This document shows, piece after piece, positions 39,101 to 48,114 of a stretch of 64,000 bases of DNA. Source of the stretch: Adineta steineri (taxonomy: Eukaryota; Rotifera; Eurotatoria; Adinetida; Adinetidae); assembly GCA_905250115.1 (NCBI GenBank), contig CAJNOI010000119.1, positions 151,346-215,345 of the forward strand, written 5' to 3'. Position numbers and translations under genes: made by a program. Below the pieces are notes generated by a model. The model searched no databases and had not been told where the DNA came from. It worked only from the letters and a program-made list of their open reading frames with translations. How positions within the stretch are numbered: the stretch's first letter is position 1; each line of letters starts with the position of its first letter.

Positions 39101-42100
39101 AATATGTTGAAGTGGATAATGAGAATGCTCAAGAATTGATAAACATTTTTCTTGTACATATCTAACTACTTCATTAAATGACCAATGAGGATCAAGTTCA
39201 ACATGATATGGTAATATTGATACAAACATTCCAATCATATTCACTAATTCACTTCGATATCGATTTGCATTGATAGAAGAAATACATAGATCAGTCTCAC
39301 CATGAGTTAATTTGAATAGGAAGACATAAAATATGGATAATCCAAGTTGAAAAAGTGTGAGATGATGTGACGATGCATAATTCAGAAAAGATATACATAA
39401 TTCGTCATCAAAAATGATTTGAGCTGAAGAAGCTAAACCTGACCGTTGTTGATTAGTTGATGAACGTTGTCGGTCAACAGGTAATGATAATTGGCGTACG
39501 AGATTATATCCTTTGAGCTCTAATTGCCAAAATTCTTGAGGTAATGTCATATTCATTATGTGTTCATGAATAGAATAGTCAATATATTGGAATGAATTAT
39601 CATCTATAGGAAGCAAATTATTAGATTGATAAGCAAGAGAAAGATCACCAAGGAAAATTGATGTTGATGCTCCATCAAACATTGCATGATGAATACTAAT
39701 TAATATGTGATCATTTTCAGTCAATAGATCATCATTCTCATATGAGATTCTATCTTGAGATTGATGACAATGACGAAGAATATGACAACGTATAACACGC
39801 CCTTGTGATAAATCAAATAAATCTGATTGATTCAATATTTCATCAATAATTTCATTCATATGACGATGATCATCATTATGAAGATTAATGATTGTCAATC
39901 CATATGACTTCATATCATCGTTGACAATGACATTTGTATCTGAACAATGTTGCATAATATTATCATTTGTATCATCAATGTAAAGTGCTGTTCGAAGAAT
40001 ATTATGTTTTGCGATAACACTTTGAAATGCATGATGTAATCGAGTAATTGATACATGATCATTCATAGATAATATACGATAGAGTAATGGAATAACATAC
40101 ATATTACTCATTGTTGTTTTGTTGGATGAAAAACGAATTTGTTCATCTAAATAGATTCGTTCTTGTGCAAAAGATGCTGTAGCTAGAATGAGAAAGAAAG
40201 TGATGAATATGTAGCTGATGATAATATCTAGTTGAAATTATTCTATTTACCTTGAATGAGATGTAATGAAGACCAAGAATAATCATCCAGAGTGAGAATG
40301 GTATTGATGGATTGCTGAATGAGTTGAGCATGATGAATAATTGTTGGATGTTGGAATAGATTGGAAATAGAAAGAGTATTTGGTTCTAAATGAAACTCGA
40401 TCTTGTATCGATGAAAAAGTTGCATCATAAGTAATGAATGACCACCAATAGTAAAGATATTTGTATCAGTTGAGATTTGATTCTGGTTGAATATCTCACA
40501 CCAAATATGATGAATACTAACTTCAATATCATTTGTTGGTACTAATAGTTCTATACTGTTTGTGAGATGTATGGATGAGAAGTGAGGTGGTGGAAGAAGT
40601 TTTCGATCTATTTTTCCATTTTGATTCAATGGTAATTTCTCAAGAATAACGAAGAAAGATGGAATCATATATGATGGAAGATGAGACTGACAATGTTGAC
40701 GTAGTTGTCCTTCACTGATATGAGAAGATTGAACATATGCAACTAAGTAATCATCATTCCATTTGATGACAACACAAGTAGATATAGATGTAATGTTGAG
40801 TAAACATCGTTCGATTTCACCAAGTTCGATTCGTTGTCCATGTAACTTGATTTGATGATCTTTTCTTCCTTGGTAATGAAGAAGACCATTGCTATCCATT
40901 CTAACAAGATCACCTGTTCGATAAAATAGTTGATCATCTATTTGAACAAGAGCTTTTGCAGTTAAATCATCACGACCAAGATAACCAGCAAAAACACCAA
41001 GTCCTCCCACTAGTAGTTCTCCTTCTTCCTGAATCATAACAGATTGCAAGAAGTTGTTCAGAGGTAAGCATATGTAACGAGGTAGTAGTTTGCCAATTGG
41101 AAGATCATACATGTGAGAGACTACATCAATTAGGTGACATGTAGTTCCAAGTGTGGCTTCCGCAGGACCATAAAGATTCCAAACTTGACAGGATTGTGCA
41201 GCAAACTGCATTAGACCTTTGATGAAAACTGATGACACAGATTCACCTATGTTGATAAAGTAATCAATATTTATTTTATTTCGCGTGCTCCAGCTCAACT
41301 TACCAACGCAGCAAATATTTCTCATTAGTATCCATGGATGAAGTCTATTTTGGTTGAGGAAGTTACATAAATAATTAAGATAACTCGGAACCGCCACCAT
41401 ATATGTCACTTGCTTCTCATGTAGAATATGGTTGATATATTGAAAATCCATATTACCCTGTGGATGTAGCATGGCTATTGTCGCTCCGCAGATAAAAGAT
41501 CCTACTATTTCCTGTACATGCGCGTCAAAGGTTGAACTAGCTATTTGAATTACAATGTCACTTTCGTGAAGTGTATTAATCTGAACCAAAGCTATTATTG
41601 AATTGATAAAATTCTGCTGACTTAGTTGAACCTAGAAGAAAACTTTCAGTGTTGAATATACATTATGTAAAAATATTTTTATCGTACCGATTTTGGAATT
41701 CCAGTTGAACCACTAGTGAAAATAATATAAGCTATCTCATCACCTTTCATTATCACACTTGAAAGGCAATTATTATCCATGTCACTATTCATATAATTAA
41801 AATTTAATATTGAATCAATATCTAGTGAAATAATAACATTATCGAAGTTGATCTTAGTTAAATGATGAACAAGAACAAGACGACTTTGAGTTTGTTGTGA
41901 GAGTGTATGCAAACGATGTTGTGGATCTTGAGATGATAATGGACAATAAACACCACCAGCCATTTCAATACCCATCATACCAATTACCTAACGAAAAATC
42001 AATCTCAAACTCACATCACTCGTTACTCATCTTAATTAACTTACCATTGATAAACTTCGCTCAACACATTGACATACGACCGCACCTGGAGCAATAAGAT

Positions 42101-45100
42101 ATTCATTGAGAAGAGAGAGAGATAGTATTTGTACATAATATAGAAGTTCACAATATGTCAATGATTGTTCATCTAGTTCAACAGCTAGTTTTTGTGGATG
42201 TTTCATTACTTGATATACAAATTCATGATGAATACAAGTGTGAGCAGATGAAAATGACATTTGTGTATTATTTAATGATTGCATTAAATATCGTTCATTT
42301 GGTAACGTTAATGATATTTCATAGATTGATTTCTGTGTTTGGTCACAAACAGATGTAAATAATTGATTTAAGATTGAATGAAATCGTTGAGATATCTTAT
42401 CAACTGTTTCCACCTTGAATAAATCAAGTGATGCATTGATTGTGCATGATAGTTGATCCATGTTCATATCATGATAAATAGAGAGAGAGAAGTCGGATGC
42501 ACTTAGTATCTCATCTTCATTAATATTGAATGGGAAAGATGCTGGAATAATTTGAGAATCACCAATCATAATTGCATTGTTCGTGATACATGATATAAAT
42601 TCTAGAGATGTATCCAGAAATGCATGTTTTGAAATATGTGGATGTTGATCGAGAATATGTTGAAGTGGAAAATATGAATATTTAATACTATCTGTTGTTA
42701 TCTCTTGAACATGTTTGAGTAATTGATGAAAACACCAGTGAGGATCTAAATGACATCGTAATGGAATAATATTCTCAAACAGTCCAATGATTGATCTGAG
42801 TTCGTCTCTATATCGATTATCATTGATGTTCATAGCAATACATAAATCTGTTTGTCCCTTAGTCAGTTTAAATAAAAAGATGAAATAAATAGCAAATGTG
42901 AGATGTTGAAGAGATATGTTGTTTGATGATGCATGAGTAAGAAAGTGATGTGAGAGATCTTGACCAAAATCAAACGAAATTGATGTTCCACGACCAGTTC
43001 GATGTTCATTTGAGAGACGATGTCGGTCAAATGGTAATGCTAAAGCTTGATCGAGTTTACAATTATGAAGAGTATCAAGCCAAAACATACTGGCACCAGT
43101 CATTGACATTTGTTGTTCAATAACAGCGTCTATTATGTAATTAAAGAAAAGAATGTATTAGGCAAAAGCGAAAAATATAAGAACATATAATATTTACAAT
43201 CGATATAACGTAGACTAGTGTTGTCATCATATAATAATTGACCTGTTGTATATGCTTGATTGAGATCATGGAGGAATATAGTCATTGATGGAAAATCAAA
43301 TAGAGCATGATGAAAGTTGAAGATGAGGATATCTTTGTCAGAAAGAAGATGATTTGAAGAGATTGATTTGTAATAAACAAGATGACATCGAAAGACAAGA
43401 CCTTGTGCAAGATCGAAAAGTTGAGGATTATATCTTTCGTCGTGTAAAATCTCATTTAATTGTTCATCTGTTTCATAAGTAGTTTCAATAAATGTAAATA
43501 GTTGTCTATTATTATTGTTCATATCAATGATTTGTTGCATGAGTCGATTGTTTTCTGTATGAAAGATGAGTGATGTTCGAAGAGGTTCATGTTTTGTAAC
43601 GATTAGTTGAAGGGCATGATGAAGATGTTGTACTGAGAAAGTATGGTGTGAGTACAGAGAATAAACAAAAGGCATGTTGTAGATTGGTACTTGTGATATG
43701 TGAGGAATGAAATGAATAGATTCATTATGCCATAGTCGAATTTGTGCAAAAGATGCTGGTGCTATATAAAAGAGAAAATAATCAAATATGATTTATAATA
43801 TTGCTTGTGATATTTATTGAGAGTTATACAAAAGTTTCATCGGTAACATTAATCCGTATTGTAAGCGAAAAATGACGGTTGAGTCACAAATGTTAGCTGT
43901 TAAAATGAGAAGAACACAAACCGTAGAAGATTTTACTTTATGACATAGTCATCTACAGGAGAACCATCTGAAATAATGGATTCATGTTGATATATATGAG
44001 AAAAAATCTTGAGGACGGGTGTGCGTATACGTATCTCTATGAATAAAAAATCCCAATTCACATCCACCCATAGTCACACGCTCACCCTAAGGCTAAGCAC
44101 CGCTTCTCGGATAATCCAAGCAATATAAAAAGCAAATTCTCGATGATATCTCTGCACAACACATTCATTGTCAATATAAATGTTCATTAAGAAAAAATTT
44201 GTCTAGATAAACATACCCTCATTCATCATATGTGATTGTCGATAAAACATAATATCTTCCATTTCTTCACTTTCTTCTGGTAGAATAAGATTAAACTTCG
44301 ATATAGATGTAAAACATGTATCAATTTGATTGATAATTTCATTTGATGAAAAAAGTTGTTTGAAACAATATTCTAATCTTCGACCTATATTTGTAACTGT
44401 AATCTCATCAAATAAATCATGTGAACAAGTTAAACGAAATGATAATCTATTATTTTCCAACATTGGATTATAGATAAATGTTAACATAAAATCAAACTTA
44501 GCTACTTCAAACGATCGTTCAAATGACACTTGTTTGAAACTTGTTCCATCTAAAGATAATTCATCGCTGTATGACGATATAGTAATAAAGTCAAATGTTG
44601 TTTCGAGAAATGAAATATTTGATTGATTAATATGTAAATTAGCAAGGATATGTTGAATTGGATAATAAGAATGTTCAAGAATTGATAAACATTTTCCTTG
44701 TACATATTTAACGAGTTCATCAAATGACCAATGAGAATCAACTTGAACACGATATGGCAATGTTGAAACAAACATTCCCATTGTATTCTGCAGTTCAGTT
44801 TTGTATCGATTGGCATTAAGACAAGAAATACATAAATCGTTTTCACCATGAGTTAACTTGAAAAGAAAAGCATATAATATACTCAGACCTAACTGAAATG
44901 GTGTCACATGATGTATTGAAGCATAATCAAGAAATGATTGTGAAATTTCGTTGTCAAAAGAAATGTGAGTGACAGAAGCAGAACTCGATCGATTATTATT
45001 AGACGAACGATGTCTATCAAATGGTAATAATAATCGGGAGTCGAAATTGTATTCTGCTAATTGTAAATACCAAAATTCACGAGATGTTGTCATATCAATT

Positions 45101-48014
45101 AGACGTTCATGTATACTATAATCTATATATTGTAATGATTCATCATCGTCTTCTATTGATATTGTATTAGTATTATAAGCTAAACATAGATCATTGAAAA
45201 AGATCGAAGTACTTGCTCGATCAAATGCTGCATGATGAAAAGCAATGAGAAGAACATCAGAATTAGTTATGAATTCATTCCTATTATTCTCATTTTTATT
45301 TAATGATATTTGATGTCTCAGAATTTCAGCATGAAAAACACGACCATTTGATAAATCAAAGAGCATAGGATTAATAGTTGTTTGATAAATAATATTTTGT
45401 AGTTCATTTTCATTTTGAAATGTTTGATTCACAGTTATTGTAAATGCTTTATGTATATCTGTGATCCATTGTTTCAAAACACCATCATCATTGTTAAAAA
45501 TAAGAGATGTACGTAATATTTTATGTTTATTCAAAACATATAGAAATGCTTGTAATAAACGATTGACTGATAATGATCCTTGAACAACTTGTAAAGTCGA
45601 CACTTCATTATAGATAGCAATATCACTCGAAAAACGAACTTGTTCATCAAGAAAGATACGCTCTTGAGCAAAAGAGGCAATACCTATGAATTAAATAATA
45701 GAAATTATTTTGGTAATTTCCTAGTGAATATTTCTACCTTCATTTATGTGTAATGTGTGCCATTGTGTTGTCTTGATACTATTCATTATCACTGTTTGAA
45801 GTAATTGTGAATGTTGACAGATAGTTGGTTGTTGAAGAAATGGAGCTATGGAAAGTGAATGAGCATCAAAGTTAAATACTGATTGATAATGATGATAAAG
45901 TTCAATAAATAAAAGTGAATGACCGCCAACACTAAAGAAACTGGTAGTTCCAGAAATGTTATTTTGATTAGAATGAAGAACTTGACACCAAATAGTGTGT
46001 ATACGTTCTTCGAACTGATTCAAAGGAGTATCAGATTTATCGGTTGATAACAAAGTCGATAACGAAAATTGGGGTGAAGGAAGTTGTTTTCGGTCTACTT
46101 TTCCATTTGGATTCAAAGGTAATTTATCGAGTATGATAAAGAAAGATGGTATCATATGTGGTGGAAGATGAGATTGGCAATGTTCACGTAGTTGTTCTTC
46201 ATTCACATGAGAAGATTGAACATATGCAACTAAATAATCATCATTCCATTTCATGACAATACAAGCAGATGTAGATGTAATGTTAAGTAAACATCGTTCG
46301 ATTTCACCAAGTTCAATTCTTTGTCCATGTAGTTTGATTTGATGATCTTTTCTTCCCTGATAATGAAGAAGACCTTTGTTATCTATTCTAACAAGATCAC
46401 CTGTTCGATAAAATAGTTGATCATCTATCTCAACAAGAGCTTTTGCAGTTAAGTCATCACGTCCAAGATAACCAGCAAAGACACCTACTCCACCTATAAG
46501 CAGTTCACCTTCTTGACCGACAACAGATGATTGTAAATATTCGTTTGTAATCATACATCGATAGTTTGGTAGTGGACGTCCAATTGGAATGTTGATCATA
46601 TTTAGATTTCTATCTATGACATAACTTGTGCAATCAATTGTTGTTTCAGCAGTACCATACATGTTCAATAATCGACAAGTGTGTATTACAGTATTTAACA
46701 TTAAATTTATTAGTTTCAGAGAACAAGGCTCACCTAGACATGAAATCATATAATATCAAAAATAATACATTTCATATAAACATCACATACCGCCACTGCA
46801 AACTGCTCGCAGGTATTGCACAGCATTATGATGATTTTGTTGTTGTAGAAAAGTGAAGAAATTATTAATTAAAGTTGGAACAGAAGCAAAATAAGTAATA
46901 TTCTTCTCTATCATAACATTGACAAGATACTCAAAGTCCATGATTCCTCTTGGATGTAGCATAACTAATGTGGCGCCAATTAATAGAACGCCAACTATTT
47001 CTTCAAGATGAACGTCAAAAGTACTTCTAGACATCTGAATGGTTACATCATCCTTCTTCAATGCGCTAACACTCACAAATGAGTACATATAACGAGTAAA
47101 ATTTTCATGGCGAACTTGAACCTGTTAGAATGGTGCGAAATAGAAACGGAAGATAGAAATTCTAATGTTAACTTACCGCTTTTGGTATTCCAGTTGAACC
47201 ACTTGTGAAAATGATATAAGCAATATCATTAGGTGTGACTGCAATACTTGATAGCCGATCAACATCAGCACCGCTCATTACATCATTATTAGCGAATATT
47301 GAATGAATATCAATCGTAAGAGTATCATCGTTAAATTTTGTTTTCGTTAACCAATGAACAAGAACAAGACGACTTTGAGTTTGTTGTACAAGTGCATGCA
47401 AACGATGTTGTGGATCTTGAGATGATAATGGACAATAAGCACCACCAGCCATTTCAATCGCCATAATACCAATCACCTAGTCACAATAAATCTCAAACTA
47501 TCATCAATAGTTACTTCTTCTAATCAACTTACCATCGAAAGACTTCGTTCAACACATTGACACACGATCTCACCTGGAATGACATGATATTCATTGAGAA
47601 GAGTGAAAGATAATACTTGAACATAATGCAATAGTTCACAATATGTCAATGATTGTTCATCTAGTTCAACAGCTAATTTCTGTGAATGTTTCACTACTTG
47701 ATATACAAATTCATGATGAATACACGTGAGAGTAGATGAAAATGGTATCTGTGTATTATTCAATGATTGCATTAGATATTGTTCATTTGATAATATTAAT
47801 GACAGTTCATAGATAGGTTTGTTTGTTGTACAGTCGAAAGACGTCAATTGTTGATGTAACATTGTCTGAAATCTTTGTGCAATTATACAAACGGTTTCAA
47901 CATTAAACAGATCAAGTGATGCATCGATTGTGCATGAGAACTCATTTAGATTTAGATCATGTTCAAAACTGACAATGAAATCAAATTTACTCATTATTTC
48001 ATCGTCACTGATCT
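20447..48014 (-). CDS. Five-module non-ribosomal peptide synthetase with TE, 5' end missing
   Basis: Twenty-nine exons encode about 7,300 codons. Domain order from the 5' side: partial Cb-A-T, then four times Ca-Cb-A-T, then TE. Exons (minus order): 48014-47533, 47476-47177, 47121-46791, 46733-45738, 45683-44217, 43761-43198, 43129-42045, 41987-41688, 41631-41304, 41246-40251, 40182-38671, 37990-37427, 37372-36282, 36225-35926, 35871-35541, 35483-34491, 34433-32937, 30979-30409, 30340-29250, 29193-28894, 28837-28507, 28449-27451, 27394-25898, 24741-24178, 24121-23034, 22977-22678, 22622-22292, 22233-21238, 21174-20447. Phases fit at every junction except inside exon 30979-30409, which has one extra base. 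Each A domain selects and adenylates an amino acid, each T carries it on phosphopantetheine, C domains form peptide bonds and TE releases the product. Bacterial-type genes with introns imply ancient transfer. The start is lost in the gap at 48015. Confidence 0.9.
21238..24741 (-). other. NRPS module 5 (terminal): Cb5, A5, T5
   Basis: Cb5 has PASFAQALLC and FHHALFDYPSM, so the usual basic/aromatic C1 residues (RLW) are changed to LLC. A5 has FIIFTSGSTGIPKA, YDGHLRQ (A4 motif unusual, but the key Asp is kept), NLYGPAEAT, YRTGDL and NQNGKVDRK. The manual pocket is D-G-R-S-L-S-L-I-V-K, with no clear match. T5 carries FFTIGGHSLRF. Its linker and carrier domain resemble module 1 rather than modules 2-4. 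Confidence 0.83.
24742..25897 (-). other. Long intron between Ca4 and Cb5 (1,156 nt)
   Basis: Donor GAAG|GTATGA, acceptor TTCCAG|CACCAGC, phase 1. It contains a perfect inverted repeat at 25080-25102 (ATTTGTATTA, 3-nt spacer, TAATACAAAT), whose diverged counterpart lies in the Ca3-Cb4 intron. Confidence 0.7.
25898..27394 (-). other. NRPS condensation domain Ca4
   Basis: A single-exon condensation domain (1,497 nt) with SFAQERIFLDEQ, LRTALYLD, HHACFDGAST (canonical), DYSIHEHI, LPVDRQRSS and GMFVSTLPYRV. It ends with ILSEEAEEIELIVFDRL, comparable to the tail that normally links C to A domains. Confidence 0.82.
27451..30979 (-). other. NRPS module 4: Cb4 (frameshifted), A4, T4
   Basis: Cb4 carries an extra base in its C1 motif: the minus strand reads GCACAAAGCTCG where module 5 has GCACAAGCTCT, so SFAQ and RIW fall in different frames. 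The rest of the module is open. The condensation motif reads FHHALFDFSSM. A4 has YIIFTSGSTGTPKA, FDIHVQE, NLYGPAEAT and NANGKIDRK. The manual pocket is D-I-Q-H-L-S-L-I-G-K, nearly the same as module 3. T4 carries FTIGGHSLLMMQL. Confidence 0.8.
30980..32936 (-). other. Long intron between Ca3 and Cb4 (1,957 nt)
   Basis: Donor GAAG|GTATGA, acceptor CTAG|CACCAGC, phase 1. It is the largest intron of the gene and has no convincing coding content; a 61-codon plus-strand frame at 31590-31775 looks random. It shares a diverged palindromic block (31433-31455) with the Ca4-Cb5 intron. Confidence 0.65.
32937..34433 (-). other. NRPS condensation domain Ca3
   Basis: A single-exon condensation domain (1,497 nt) with SFAQERIFLDEQ, HHTCFDGASV (canonical HHxxxDG), YVDYSIYEHI and GMFVSTLPFRV. 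It shares the intron-exon layout of the other Ca domains. Confidence 0.82.
34491..37990 (-). other. NRPS module 3: Cb3, A3, T3
   Basis: Cb3 has PASFAQYRIW and FHHAFFDYPSM (Gly replaced by Tyr). A3 has YIIFTSGSTGTPKA, FDIHVQE, NLYGPAETT, GELFVGGVGVFASYL, YRTGDI and NANGKIDRK. The manual pocket reading is D-I-Q-H-L-S-L-I-D-K. It differs from Ser-type signatures such as EntF (DVWHFSLVDK) mainly at positions 236 and 239, so Ser or a related small polar residue is a tentative guess. T3 carries FTIGGHSLIMMQL. Confidence 0.82.
37991..38670 (-). other. Long intron between Ca2 and Cb3 (680 nt)
   Basis: Donor GAAG|GTATAC; acceptor before CACCGGC; phase 1. No gene seen inside. Some short stretches (TAGTCACTTTT) recur in the other Ca-Cb introns. 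Confidence 0.7.
38671..40182 (-). other. NRPS condensation domain Ca2
   Basis: A single-exon condensation domain (1,512 nt) with SFAQERIYLDEQ, LRTALY, HHAMFDGAST (canonical HHxxxDG) and GMFVSILPY. Long stretches are identical in DNA to Ca3 and Ca4, for example around 39240-39360, which suggests recent gene conversion. Confidence 0.82.
40251..43761 (-). other. NRPS module 2: Cb2, A2, T2
   Basis: Cb2 spans exons 43761-43198 and most of 43129-42045, with PASFAQIRLW and FHHALFDFPSM (HHxxxD kept, Gly replaced by Phe). A2 has YIIFTSGSTGIPK, FDAHVQE, NLYGPAEAT, YRTGDL and NQNGKIDRK; the manual pocket reading is D-A-Q-V-I-C-L-L-G-K, with no clear match. T2 carries FTIGGHSLLMMQL. The intron at 41247-41303 is 57 nt and stop-free, so the frame reads through it, but its borders (G|GTAAGT, CATAG|GTGAATC) match the other modules. 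Confidence 0.85.
43762..44216 (-). other. Long intron between Ca1 and Cb2 (455 nt)
   Basis: Donor GAGG|GTATGT and acceptor before CACCAGC keep phase 1. It contains a telomere-like hairpin at 44011-44087. No coding content seen. Confidence 0.7.
44011..44087. repeat. G-rich/C-rich hairpin with telomere-like arms
   Basis: The left arm GACGGGTGTGCG and the right arm CACATCCACCC...CACACGCTCACCC pair imperfectly around an AT-rich loop. It lies inside the Ca1-Cb2 intron. Confidence 0.45.
44217..45683 (-). other. NRPS condensation domain Ca1
   Basis: A single 1,467-nt exon encodes a complete condensation-type domain. It opens with the C1 motif SFAQERIFLDEQ; LRTSL, HHAAFDR, DYSIHERL and GMFVSTLPYRV follow. 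The catalytic His and the Asp are present, but the canonical HHxxxDG Gly is Arg. It follows T1 directly and is followed, after a 455-nt intron, by another condensation domain. Confidence 0.8.
45738..48014 (-). other. NRPS module 1: partial Cb, A1, T1
   Basis: Only the C-terminal third of the condensation domain is left after the gap (47994-47700). A1 is complete: LTYCELL (A1 core), MAGGAYCPL (A2), YIIFTSGSTGIPK (A3), FDVHLEE (A4), NMYGTAETT (A5), GELLIGGVGVFAGYL (A6), YRTGDL (A7), a GQRIELGEIE-type A8 and NPNGKVDRK (A10). The carrier serine lies in FFSVGGHSLLF. By manual alignment to GrsA positions the pocket reads D-V-E-A-V-S-M-I-D-K, which I cannot assign. The A5 Pro is replaced by Thr (YGTAE). 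Three introns interrupt A1 at the same places as in the other modules. Confidence 0.85.
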
Positions 48015-48114
48015 NNNNNNNNNNNNNNNNNNNNNNNNNNNNNNNNNNNNNNNNNNNNNNNNNNNNNNNNNNNNNNNNNNNNNNNNNNNNNNNNNNNNNN
48101 NNNNNNNNNNNNNN
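48015..48114. other. Assembly gap (100 N)
   Basis: Exactly 100 undetermined bases, a common size for a scaffold gap of unknown length. The NRPS frame enters it at 48014, and the sequence after it (48115 onward) shows no NRPS similarity. Confidence 1.

Noticed and set aside
24742..44216. Reading each Cb-A-T-Ca block as a separate gene
   Set aside because: Cb exons begin at splice acceptors in phase 1 without a start codon, and Ca exons end at donors in the same phase, so a single spliced gene is simpler.
25898..45683. Ca domains as epimerisation (E) domains
   Set aside because: They have the C-type opening SFAQxRIxLDEQ and HHxxFDGAS rather than the HHxxxDGVSW pattern; kept only as a remote possibility.
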